In this document: positions 26,342-34,765 of the stretch, one piece after another
Layout: each line of letters starts with the position of its first letter
Position numbering within the stretch: the first letter of the stretch is position 1
Assembly: GCA_965227155.1 (NCBI GenBank)
Contig: OZ245731.1
Coordinates: 3,038,001 to 3,102,000 of the forward strand
DNA length: 64,000 bases
Source of the DNA: UBA6059 sp965227155
GTDB taxonomy: Bacteria; Bacteroidota; Bacteroidia; Cytophagales; Cyclobacteriaceae
Direction: 5' to 3'
Notes under the pieces: generated by a model
Told to the model about the DNA's origin: nothing
Seen by the model: only the letters and a program-made list of their open reading frames with translations
Databases searched by the model: none
Made by a program: the position numbers and the translations under genes

Positions 26342-27355
26342 ATGAGCAAGATAGAAGAATTACGTTCGATCCTGTCGGAAAGGATATTGGTACTGGACGG
26401 TGCCATGGGTACTATGATCCAGCGCCATAAGCTTAGCGAGGAGGATTTCAGAAATGAAAGGCTACAAGATCATAAACACCCCCTGCAGGGCAATAATGAC
26501 CTGCTTTCAATTACAAGGCCGGATATCATCAAAGCAATACATGCGCAGTATTTTGAAGCAGGGGCGGATTTTGCCGAAACCAATACCTTTAGCGGTACCA
26601 CCATTGCCCAGGCTGATTATGGACTTGAAGATTGGGTATATGAGCTCAACTTTCAGTCTGCAAAAATTGCCAAAGAGGTTGCCGATGAGTTTACCAAAAA
26701 GGAGCCACATAAACCAAGGTTTGTAGTAGGATCAATGGGTCCAACCAATAAAACGGCCTCCTTGTCACCGGATGTAAATGACCCGGGCTATCGCGCTATC
26801 AGTTTTGATGAGCTCAAAAATGCATACAAGCAGCAGGCAAAAGCATTGGCTGACGGTGGCGCGGACATTTTTATGGTAGAAACGGTATTTGATACCCTCA
26901 ATGCCAAAGCAGCGCTGATGGCCCTTGATGAGCTATTCATCGAATTAGGTGAGCAATATCCGGTGATGGTATCCGGTACCATTACTGATGCCAGCGGACG
27001 TACCTTGTCCGGCCAGACCACAGAGGCATTCCTAATCTCGGTCTCTCATATGCCACTGTTGAGTGTGGGGCTTAACTGTGCACTGGGTGCGCGGCAGTTG
27101 AAACCTTACCTGCAGATCATGGATCGCAATACTGAGTTGTTTGTAAGTGCACACCCCAATGCGGGCCTCCCCAATGAGTTTGGTGAATATGACCAGCAGC
27201 CTGATGAAATGGCCGCTGAGGTGGAAGCTTATCTGAAAGATAACCTGGTCAATATCGTGGGTGGATGTTGCGGCTCAACCCCCGATCATATCAAAAAGAT
27301 TGCAGAAAAAGCCGCACAATACAAACCAAGACAAATAGAAATTGCAGCTCTATAA
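26342..27355 (+). CDS. Homocysteine methyltransferase subunit of split methionine synthase (MetH N-terminal domain)
   Basis: The zinc-binding homocysteine domain of cobalamin-dependent methionine synthase as a free 338-residue protein. It has RILVLDGAMGTMIQRHKLSE at the N-terminus and the zinc-ligand cysteines Cys246 (GLNCALGA) and Cys309/310 (GGCCGSTP). I chose ATG 26342 (MSKIEELRS): an AAGAGA sequence stands 6 bp upstream, and in-frame TTG 26327 and ATG 26336 lie closer to the riboswitch stem. It is under the SAM riboswitch and precedes the rest of the enzyme by 9 bp. Together they replace the single long MetH of E. coli. Confidence 0.94.
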   Translation: MSKIEELRSILSERILVLDGAMGTMIQRHKLSEEDFRNERLQDHKHPLQGNNDLLSITRPDIIKAIHAQYFEAGADFAETNTFSGTTIAQADYGLEDWVYELNFQSAKIAKEVADEFTKKEPHKPRFVVGSMGPTNKTASLSPDVNDPGYRAISFDELKNAYKQQAKALADGGADIFMVETVFDTLNAKAALMALDELFIELGEQYPVMVSGTITDASGRTLSGQTTEAFLISVSHMPLLSVGLNCALGARQLKPYLQIMDRNTELFVSAHPNAGLPNEFGEYDQQPDEMAAEVEAYLKDNLVNIVGGCCGSTPDHIKKIAEKAAQYKPRQIEIAAL

Positions 27356-27364
27356 GCAAGCGAT

Positions 27365-30055
27365 ATGAGCAATAGTTTACCCCCATTAAAACTCTCAGGC
27401 CTTGAGCCTTTAATCATCAATGAAAATACCAACTTCGTAAATGTTGGTGAACGAACTAATGTTACCGGTTCCCGGCGATTTGCTCGACTGATAGCCGAAG
27501 ATAAGTATGAAGAGGCGCTGGAGGTTGCACTAGACCAGGTGAGAAGTGGTGCCCAGATTCTGGATGTCAATATGGATGAGGGCCTGCTTGATGGAGAGGC
27601 TGCCATGCAAAAATTCCTGAATCTTATTGCCTCTGAGCCAGAAATCGCTCGTATTCCCATCATGATCGATAGCTCCAAGTGGCCTATCATTGAGGCAGGG
27701 CTGAAATGCGTACAGGGCAAGTCAGTGGTCAATAGTATCAGCCTCAAGGGTGGTGAGGAGGAATTTCTGGAGCAGGCCCGCAAGATCAAGCAGTATGGTG
27801 CTGCTGTAATTGTCATGGCCTTTGACGAAAATGGTCAGGCAGACAGCTACGAACGAAGGATAGAAATCTGTGAGCGATCGTATCGATTGCTGGTTGATAA
27901 GGTGCATTTTCCTGCCCAGGATATCATTTTTGATCCAAACATCTTCCCGGTAGCTACTGGCCTGGAAGAGCATAATAACAATGCAGTTGATTTCTTTAAT
28001 GCAACCCGGTGGATTAAGGAAAACCTCCCAGGCGCTAAAGTAAGTGGGGGAGTCAGCAATGTAAGCTTCAGTTTTAGAGGCAATAATGTAGTGAGGGAAG
28101 CTATGCATTCGGCCTTCCTGTACCATGGTATCAAAGCCGGGATGGATATGGGAATCGTCAATGCAGGGATGATCGAGGTTTACGATGAAATACCCAAAGA
28201 CCTGCTTGAGCATGTGGAAGATGTGCTGCTCAATAGAAGAGATGATGCTACCGAGCGCCTGTTGGAATTTGCCGAGCAGGTCAAAGGTGATGGCAAAGTC
28301 AAAAAGAAAGATGACAGCTGGCGAAAGGAGTCATTAGAGAAGAGACTTGAGCATGCCCTGGTTAAAGGTATAATTGATCACATTGAGGAAGATACTGAAG
28401 AAGCCAGGCAAAAGATACAGAGCCCCTTAAAGGTGATAGAGGGCCCACTGATGGATGGTATGAATGTAGTGGGCAACCTTTTTGGAGAGGGTAAAATGTT
28501 CCTGCCACAGGTTGTGAAAAGTGCCCGCGTCATGAAAAAGGCTGTGGCCTACCTGATTCCCTATCTGGAAGAGGAGAAAAAGGCTTCCGGCGATAAGGAG
28601 CCCAACGCCAAAGTGCTACTGGCTACAGTAAAAGGCGATGTGCATGATATAGGCAAGAACATAGTAAGCGTGGTATTGGCCTGTAACAATTATGATATCG
28701 TTGACCTTGGGGTGATGGTGCCCAAAGAAAAAATATTGGATACAGCTGAAAAGGAGAATGTAGATGTCATAGGTCTTAGTGGGCTGATCACGCCATCACT
28801 GGACGAAATGGTATATGTGGCCAGGGAAATGGAGGAGCGAGGCATGAAAAAGCCTTTGCTTATAGGTGGCGCTACCACATCGCGCATCCATACGGCAGTA
28901 AAAATTGCCCCCGAGTACAGCGGGCCGGTAGTACATGTACTGGATGCCTCCAGAAGTGTACCTGTGGTGGGTGAGCTGATCAACAAAAATCTTCGTGAAG
29001 ATTTTGTTGCACGTATCAACGAGGAGTATGATACGCTAAGGGAAAATCACCACAGCAAAAAGAAAGATAAAACCTATTTGCGCTTTGATGAAGCCAAACA
29101 AAAGCAATTCAAACCTGATTGGAGTGCTTACCAGCCTGTAAAGCCCGCAGCACTTGGTAATACCGTTTTTGAAGATTATGATTTGGAGGAAATAAGCCAA
29201 TACATAGATTGGACGCCTTTCTTCCAAACCTGGATGTTGAAAGGCAAGTTTCCCAAAATATTGGAGCATGAAGTGGTAGGTGAAGAAGCCAAAAAGCTTT
29301 ATGCCGATGCTCAGGATATGCTACGAAAGATTATCGATGGAAAGTTACTAACCGCAAAGGCTGTGATTGGTCTTTATCCAGTCAAAAGGGTCGATGAAGA
29401 CATTGAAGTACTCGACCCGGCTAGTAATGAAAAGGCTATTGCCGCTTTTCATTTCCTTAGGCAGCAAGGCAAAAAATCTGATCGTCTGCCCAACCTTTCA
29501 TTGGTAGATTATCTGGCAAGGCCTGAAGACCATCCGGTAGATTATATCGGAGGTTTTGCGGTGACCACAGGAATAGGTATTGAGGCCATGGTAAAAGCTT
29601 TTGAGGAAGATCATGATGACTACAATGTCATTATGGTAAAGGCATTGGCCGATAGGCTTGCTGAAGCATTTGCTGAATTGATGCACCAGAAAGTGCGCAG
29701 AGAATACTGGGGCTACGCAGCAGATGAGCAGCTTGATAATGAAGCTTTGATAAGCGAAAAATATCAGGGCATCAGGCCCGCTCCAGGTTATCCTGCCTGC
29801 CCCGACCATACCGAAAAGAAAACATTATTTGACTTATTGGAGGTAGAAAAGAATACCGGAATTACGCTTACCGAATCTTTTGCGATGTACCCGGCATCTT
29901 CTGTCAGTGGATTGTATTTTGCTCATCCAGAGGCTAAATATTTTGGTTTGGGCAAAATAGAAAAAGACCAGGTAGAACAATACGCCCAAAGAAAGGGTAT
30001 GAGTGTGGAGGCTATTGAAAAATGGCTTGCACCCAACTTAAACTACGAAATCTAA
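27365..30055 (+). CDS. metH: Methionine synthase, pterin/cobalamin/activation domains (MetH C-terminal part)
   Basis: An 896-residue protein carrying the other three MetH modules. The methyl-THF (pterin) domain begins with FVNVGERTNVTGSRRFARLI and includes ILDVNMDEGLLDGE. The cobalamin module has the cap helices and the ligand motif DVHDIGKN with His427. The C-terminal reactivation domain has the SAM-binding RPAPGYPACPDHTEK and ASSVSGLYFAHPEAKYFGLG. All motifs are intact, so the split pair should be a full cobalamin-dependent synthase. It is followed after 4 bp by metF. Confidence 0.95.
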   Translation: MSNSLPPLKLSGLEPLIINENTNFVNVGERTNVTGSRRFARLIAEDKYEEALEVALDQVRSGAQILDVNMDEGLLDGEAAMQKFLNLIASEPEIARIPIMIDSSKWPIIEAGLKCVQGKSVVNSISLKGGEEEFLEQARKIKQYGAAVIVMAFDENGQADSYERRIEICERSYRLLVDKVHFPAQDIIFDPNIFPVATGLEEHNNNAVDFFNATRWIKENLPGAKVSGGVSNVSFSFRGNNVVREAMHSAFLYHGIKAGMDMGIVNAGMIEVYDEIPKDLLEHVEDVLLNRRDDATERLLEFAEQVKGDGKVKKKDDSWRKESLEKRLEHALVKGIIDHIEEDTEEARQKIQSPLKVIEGPLMDGMNVVGNLFGEGKMFLPQVVKSARVMKKAVAYLIPYLEEEKKASGDKEPNAKVLLATVKGDVHDIGKNIVSVVLACNNYDIVDLGVMVPKEKILDTAEKENVDVIGLSGLITPSLDEMVYVAREMEERGMKKPLLIGGATTSRIHTAVKIAPEYSGPVVHVLDASRSVPVVGELINKNLREDFVARINEEYDTLRENHHSKKKDKTYLRFDEAKQKQFKPDWSAYQPVKPAALGNTVFEDYDLEEISQYIDWTPFFQTWMLKGKFPKILEHEVVGEEAKKLYADAQDMLRKIIDGKLLTAKAVIGLYPVKRVDEDIEVLDPASNEKAIAAFHFLRQQGKKSDRLPNLSLVDYLARPEDHPVDYIGGFAVTTGIGIEAMVKAFEEDHDDYNVIMVKALADRLAEAFAELMHQKVRREYWGYAADEQLDNEALISEKYQGIRPAPGYPACPDHTEKKTLFDLLEVEKNTGITLTESFAMYPASSVSGLYFAHPEAKYFGLGKIEKDQVEQYAQRKGMSVEAIEKWLAPNLNYEI

Positions 30056-30059
30056 AAGT

Positions 30060-31013
30060 ATGAAGGTTACCGATCATCTTAAAAAAGCCAAGAAAACCCT
30101 ATTTTCTATAGAAATACTGCCGCCTTTAAAAGGGCAGAATATCCAAACCATATTTGATGCATTGGATCCATTGATGGAGTTCAAGCCACCATTTATTGAT
30201 GTTACGTATCACCGAGAGGAATACATTTTGAAACCCAGAAGGGATGGTGGGTTTGATAGGATCGCTACCCGCAAAAGACCCGGTACTGTAGGTATTTGCG
30301 CAGCATTGAAAAACCGTTATCATATTGATCCTGTACCACATATCATCTGTGGTGGTTTTACAAAAGAAGAAACAGAAAACGCATTAATAGATCTCAACTT
30401 TTTGGATATCGATAATGTATTGCTGATAAGGGGTGACGGACTGTCTACGGAGAAAAGTTTTAGGCCTGAGCCTTTGGGTAATAATTATGCAATTGATCTG
30501 GTTAATCAGGTCGTGAATATGAATAATGGTAATTACCTGGACGATACCCTTCAAAATGTGTCTGCCACCGATTTCTGTATTGGGGTGTCCGGCTACCCGG
30601 AGAAGCATTTTGAAGCTCCCAATATGGCCCTGGATATGCAATACCTAAAGCAGAAAATTGATCTTGGCGCGGACTATATCGTTACCCAGATGTTTTTTAA
30701 CAACCAGAAATACTTCGATTTTGTAGATAAATGCCGGGAAAACGATATTAACGTACCCATAATTCCAGGGTTGAAGCCTATCACTACACTAAAACAGATG
30801 AGTGTACTGCCCAGCATTTTTCATATCGATTTGCCTGATGATTTGGTAAATGAGCTTTCCAAATGCAAAAACAATAAAGAGGCACGACAGGTAGGGATTG
30901 AGTGGTGCATTCAGCAATCCAAAGAGCTCATGGATAAAGGTGCTCCTGTATTGCATTACTATACAATGAGCCGTTCCAACCCTGTGTATGAAATTGCCAA
31001 GGCATTGTTCTGA
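30060..31013 (+). CDS. metF: Methylenetetrahydrofolate reductase (NAD(P)H)
   Basis: FAD enzyme making 5-methyl-THF for MetH, 317 residues. The N-terminus has the catalytic glutamate region FSIEILPPLKG, then DVTYHRE, and the FAD/folate segments LLIRGDG, GADYIVTQMFF and PIIPGLKPITTLKQ. It is the third gene of the riboswitch-controlled operon (4-bp gap), giving the methyl donor for the synthase encoded just upstream. Confidence 0.95.
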   Translation: MKVTDHLKKAKKTLFSIEILPPLKGQNIQTIFDALDPLMEFKPPFIDVTYHREEYILKPRRDGGFDRIATRKRPGTVGICAALKNRYHIDPVPHIICGGFTKEETENALIDLNFLDIDNVLLIRGDGLSTEKSFRPEPLGNNYAIDLVNQVVNMNNGNYLDDTLQNVSATDFCIGVSGYPEKHFEAPNMALDMQYLKQKIDLGADYIVTQMFFNNQKYFDFVDKCRENDINVPIIPGLKPITTLKQMSVLPSIFHIDLPDDLVNELSKCKNNKEARQVGIEWCIQQSKELMDKGAPVLHYYTMSRSNPVYEIAKALF

Positions 31014-31051
31014 TTCTGGCTACCTTTGAGGGGAACAATAAACCCTCATTG

Positions 31052-31906
31052 ATGAAATTAATTGAATGTCCCCGTGATGCGATGCAGGGGCTCCATGATT
31101 TTATACCTACTAAGGAGAAGGTAGCTTACCTTAACCAGCTTTTAAAAGTTGGATTTGATACTATTGATTTTGGCAGCTTTGTATCTCCAAAAGCCATCCC
31201 CCAGATGCGCGATACCCATGAGGTAATCGATATGCTGGATTTGGATACTTCCCGAAGTAAGTTGCTGGCTATAGTGGCTAATGTGAGAGGGGCACAGCAG
31301 GCAGCAGAGTTTTCATCCATTCAGTATCAGGGCTTTCCGCTCTCCCTTTCAGAAACATTTCAGCAGCGAAACACTAATAAGTCCATAGCGCAGGCTATGG
31401 ATACGGTGAAGGCCATCCAGGAAATTTGTGAAAATGCCAACCAGACCTTGGTAACCTATCTTTCGATGGGTTTTGGGAATCCTTATGGAGACCCATGGTC
31501 AGCAGAGTTTATCAGCGAATTTGTACAAGAGCTGAGTGCCATAGGTGTCCGCATCGTATCATTGGCAGATACGATAGGCGTATCCAATGAAGCTTTGATC
31601 GGGACCATATTTTTAGAGACAGCAGCCAATTTTCCTGATATAGAATTTGGTGTCCATTTACATTCTACGCCTGAGACCGCCTATTCAAAAATTGAAGCAG
31701 CCATTAAAGCTGGATGCAAACGATTAGATGGTGCTATTCTGGGCATAGGAGGCTGCCCAATGGCCAAAGATGACCTCACCGGTAATATTGCCATGGAGAC
31801 CATCATGGGTTGCCTTGATCAGCAAGGAATTGATGTGGCCATTGATAAGGATGCGTGGGCGCAGGCCCTGCATAGTGCCCGTGAATTATTCGGCACTTAC
31901 CGTTAA
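31052..31906 (+). CDS. Hydroxymethylglutaryl-CoA lyase-like protein
   Basis: A 284-residue TIM-barrel aldolase of the HMGL-like family. HMG-CoA lyases cleave HMG-CoA to acetyl-CoA and acetoacetate. The N-terminal motif reads ECPRDAMQGLHDFIPTKEK, where typical enzymes have a VGPRDGLQNE-type sequence. The C-terminal lyase motif GAILGIGGCPMAKDDLTGN carries the catalytic cysteine, and LHSTPETAY is the histidine region. The start is ATG 31052; a TTG just upstream is less likely. It may be cotranscribed with metF (38-bp gap), but a shared pathway is not obvious. The stop overlaps the dprA stop by a TTAA palindrome. Confidence 0.85.
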   Translation: MKLIECPRDAMQGLHDFIPTKEKVAYLNQLLKVGFDTIDFGSFVSPKAIPQMRDTHEVIDMLDLDTSRSKLLAIVANVRGAQQAAEFSSIQYQGFPLSLSETFQQRNTNKSIAQAMDTVKAIQEICENANQTLVTYLSMGFGNPYGDPWSAEFISEFVQELSAIGVRIVSLADTIGVSNEALIGTIFLETAANFPDIEFGVHLHSTPETAYSKIEAAIKAGCKRLDGAILGIGGCPMAKDDLTGNIAMETIMGCLDQQGIDVAIDKDAWAQALHSARELFGTYR

Positions 31907-33006
31907 GCCAGGCTGTATTTTTTGCCGGGTAAGGATTTTACTGCCCCTTTAAACTCAAGGTTTAGAAGAACAGAGGCCAACTGATTGATGGTAACCTGGC
32001 TTTTCCAGGCCAGCTGATCTATCATGATGCCTGCCGGTGATTCCTGCAAAATGGAAAGCACTTTTCGCTCCTCGGCTGAAAACTGTGAAAAATCAGGGCT
32101 CTTACGTTTGCTTTCAGCCTCATCCATATCCCAGTTCATATTGGAAAGCAAATCTTCAATGCGCGTATATGGGATGGCTCGCTGAGTGGTAATCAATTTA
32201 TTGCATCCTGCAGAATAGGTATTATTGATATTTCCGGGTACAGCAAAAACATCCTTATCATAGCTGTAGGCAATATTAGCGGTGATCAGGGCACCCCCTT
32301 TTTCTGCGGCCTCTACAACAATGAGCGCATCACTCAGGCCGGCGATGATTCTATTGCGAGCAGGGAAGAGATGGGCATCAGGTTTGGTACCCAATGGGTT
32401 TTCAGAAAGTAAAGCACCTTCGGTCGTCATCTCCAGAGCGGTGTTGCTATGCACAGCCGGATAAATTTTATCCAAACCACCGGCCAGTACACCTATAGAG
32501 GGTATATTGTTTTTTAGGGAGGCCCGGTGCGCGGCAATATCAATGCCGTAGGCAAGACCGCTAACAGTTGCAATTGATTTTTGGCTGGCCAAAGCTGCAC
32601 AGATCTCCTCCACCACTGACTTACCATATTGGGTGGCATTGCGAGTGCCAACTATGCCTACCGTTTTTTTGAAATCCAGCGGCTTTTTTCCTTTCCAATA
32701 AATGAGTGGAGGGGCATCATTGATTCTTTTCAATCTTGTGGGATAGTCACTATCAGTGTAGAAGCTTATGGTCACCTGCTGTTTCAGGCAGTTTTCAATA
32801 TGCTCATCAGCCCTGGCAAGGAGGTTTGTAGTGTGAATCGTACTTATAAGCTTATCACCCACACCCGGTATTTTCTTAAGCTTAGCTTTTGGGCCTTCAA
32901 AAACAGCCCTGGCCGATCCGCAATAACTGATAAGCTGCTTTGTAAGAATATCCCCAACACCGGGGATCATCGTAAGAGCTATTTGATAGCGCTTTTCCTC
33001 ATTCAT
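31903..33006 (-). CDS. dprA: DNA-processing protein DprA
   Basis: Loads RecA on incoming single-stranded DNA during natural transformation. The 367 residues have an N-terminal helix-hairpin-helix region, the Rossmann core with VGIVGTRNATQYGKSV, GLAYGIDIAAHRASL, GVLAGGLDKIYP, FPARNRIIAGLSD and VVEAAEKGGALITA, and a C-terminal winged-helix-like domain (IDQLAWKSQVTINQLASVLL). Complete. The upstream MerR-type gene overlaps it by ATGA. Confidence 0.95.
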   Translation of the reverse strand: MNEEKRYQIALTMIPGVGDILTKQLISYCGSARAVFEGPKAKLKKIPGVGDKLISTIHTTNLLARADEHIENCLKQQVTISFYTDSDYPTRLKRINDAPPLIYWKGKKPLDFKKTVGIVGTRNATQYGKSVVEEICAALASQKSIATVSGLAYGIDIAAHRASLKNNIPSIGVLAGGLDKIYPAVHSNTALEMTTEGALLSENPLGTKPDAHLFPARNRIIAGLSDALIVVEAAEKGGALITANIAYSYDKDVFAVPGNINNTYSAGCNKLITTQRAIPYTRIEDLLSNMNWDMDEAESKRKSPDFSQFSAEERKVLSILQESPAGIMIDQLAWKSQVTINQLASVLLNLEFKGAVKSLPGKKYSLA

Positions 33007-33347
33007 TGATGATTTAATTGGTCTCTAACGTCTACCAGGAAGCCCCTAAGTTTTTTCAGAGATTCGATAATCTCCATCTTATCCATAGCAGCATCCACAT
33101 CACTTTTTATAAATTCCCTGGCTCCCTGTAGGGTAAAGCCTTTTTCTTTTACAAGGTGGTAAATCAATTTGACATGCCGAATGTCCTCTTTGGTAAACTG
33201 ACGATTGCCTTTGCGGTTCTTTTTCGGTTTAATGATGTCAAACTCACCCTCCCAAAATCTAATTAAGGAGGTAGCTACACCCAATTCATCAGCAACTTCA
33301 CCGATGGTGTAGTATTTCTTCTCTATTTCCCGCTCTTTGTAAGGCAC
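33003..33347 (-). CDS. MerR-family transcriptional regulator
   Basis: A 114-residue regulator with an N-terminal MerR winged-helix (residues 11-75: YYTIGEVADELGVATSLIRF and the basic KPKKNRKGNRQFTKEDIRHV) and a short C-terminal dimerisation helix (EIIESLKKLRGFLVDVRDQL). There are no effector-domain cysteines or extra ligand domain. I chose GTG 33347 (VPYKEREIEKK) because a leader from the ATG at 33392 has no family similarity. It overlaps dprA by 4 bp, so it may control or be cotranscribed with dprA. Confidence 0.85.
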   Translation of the reverse strand: MPYKEREIEKKYYTIGEVADELGVATSLIRFWEGEFDIIKPKKNRKGNRQFTKEDIRHVKLIYHLVKEKGFTLQGAREFIKSDVDAAMDKMEIIESLKKLRGFLVDVRDQLNHQ

Positions 33348-33394
33348 CTTATTTCTACAGCTTAATTTAAGTAAACAAACATCTGAAATCAATG

Positions 33395-33545
33395 ATCAGG
33401 AATAAACTAGTAGCAATAAATGTTTTCGTATCTACTATTTTCCAAAAATCTTATTCCTGATTCAAGGAGTTGAGTCCTTGAATATCAGCGAGTCAAAACT
33501 AGGTGATTGAATGTATTATTGAGGTGAAAAGCTTTGCCTAGTTTT
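33395..33545. repeat. Cluster of inverted repeats between the MerR-type and M23 genes
   Basis: Within a 279-bp noncoding gap there are four perfect inverted repeats: ATCAGGAATAA (33395-33405) with 33451-33461, and nested inside it TAGTAG (33408-33413) with 33432-33437; then TTCAAGGA (33461-33468) with 33475-33482; then AAAACTAGG (33495-33503) with 33537-33545. The first pair makes a rod with an internal hairpin, the second a tight hairpin with a 6-nt loop. The last has terminator-like character for the minus strand (arm ending in TTTT), which would follow the M23 gene. The rest of the gap, to 33626, shows nothing else to me. Confidence 0.65.
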
Positions 33546-33626
33546 CCACAACTTTTATACAAACGAATGCAAGCACCTGAGGCACTGAAAGAAAGCCTAA
33601 AAAATAGGGATTAAATAAAGATGTGG

Positions 33627-34610
33627 TTAGTATGAACCCAAGGACTGGTTTTCAATAGAAGCCAACCGTAGTATTTCTTCGTATTCCTCAGGATTAAGAT
33701 CCTGATAGAAATAATGCACCGGGTTTACCTTTTTTCCATCCTTAAATACCTCATAATGCAGGTGTGGAGCGGTTGATTTACCGGTATTACCCACATAACC
33801 AATGAGTTCGCCACGTTTAACTTTTTGTCCACGCGAAACTTCAAATTTGCTCATATGCGCATAAAAAGTCTTGTAGCCAAAGCCATGATCAATCAGGATT
33901 TGTTTGCCATAGCCACCAAAGCTGGTTCTGGTAACTTCTATAGTACCATCACCGGTAGCGTATATAGGCGTACCTCTTGGAGCAGAGAAATCAACCCCGT
34001 AATGCATCTTTCTTACTTTCAGCACTGGGTCAATACGCATGCCATAGCCTGAGGATAATCGCTTTAACTCCTGGTTGGAAACCGGCTGAATTGCGGGTAA
34101 TGAAGCATATAATTGCTCTTTATTTCTGGCCAACTCTAAAATCTCATCGTAAGATTTGGTTTGGATGTACATCTGCTTTTTAAGCTGATCAATTTTTTGA
34201 TAGGTCTCCAGTACAAGCTCTTCGCGTTCCAGGCCTTCCTCCATCAGATCCTTGTATCGGTTAGCGCCACCTATACCCGCCGACCGGATAGATTGGGGGA
34301 TGGGGTCCGCTTCAAAAATCACCCTATACACATAATCATCACGCTCCTGCAGGTTAGCCAGCATTTTGTTGGCATCATCCATTTCCTCTTGCAACAGCTC
34401 GTAATATAATTTAAGCTCACTATTCTCCTTGCGGAGCTGGGCCATCTGTGGAGATTCGAAATATGTATTGTAAGCGTAAAATAAAGCAATAGCCAGAATA
34501 AAAGATACAGAGAGAAAGCCCAGAAGATTTGTTATGATATCCCAGGTTGAAACCTTTACCCTTTCATATTTACACGATTCGGTATCGTAGTAATATTTAA
34601 TGCGTGCCAT
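33627..34610 (-). CDS. M23-family metallopeptidase, membrane-anchored
   Basis: Peptidoglycan-directed peptidase of 327 residues. There is a short cytoplasmic N-terminus, a transmembrane helix (about 29-49), a coiled-coil (about 55-160), and a C-terminal M23 domain with the zinc-binding HYGVDFSAPRGTP and HLHYEVFKDGKKVNPVHYF motifs. The catalytic residues are intact, in contrast to degenerate EnvC-type activators. It is divergent from alaS. The anchored coiled-coil plus M23 layout is common in cell-division and envelope peptidases. Confidence 0.9.
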   Translation of the reverse strand: MARIKYYYDTESCKYERVKVSTWDIITNLLGFLSVSFILAIALFYAYNTYFESPQMAQLRKENSELKLYYELLQEEMDDANKMLANLQERDDYVYRVIFEADPIPQSIRSAGIGGANRYKDLMEEGLEREELVLETYQKIDQLKKQMYIQTKSYDEILELARNKEQLYASLPAIQPVSNQELKRLSSGYGMRIDPVLKVRKMHYGVDFSAPRGTPIYATGDGTIEVTRTSFGGYGKQILIDHGFGYKTFYAHMSKFEVSRGQKVKRGELIGYVGNTGKSTAPHLHYEVFKDGKKVNPVHYFYQDLNPEEYEEILRLASIENQSLGSY

Positions 34611-34765
34611 GCTCTAAAGAAAGTCGTATTTTACCTAATTTCGTGGCTCATTTGAAGCCAGTAATACAGCTTTAACAATACGGGTGGTTTTAAGATTCGT
34701 TGCAATATACGCTTATTTTAGATCATTTGAAATACGGAGTTGTATTATCCTAAGATACTGAACCT

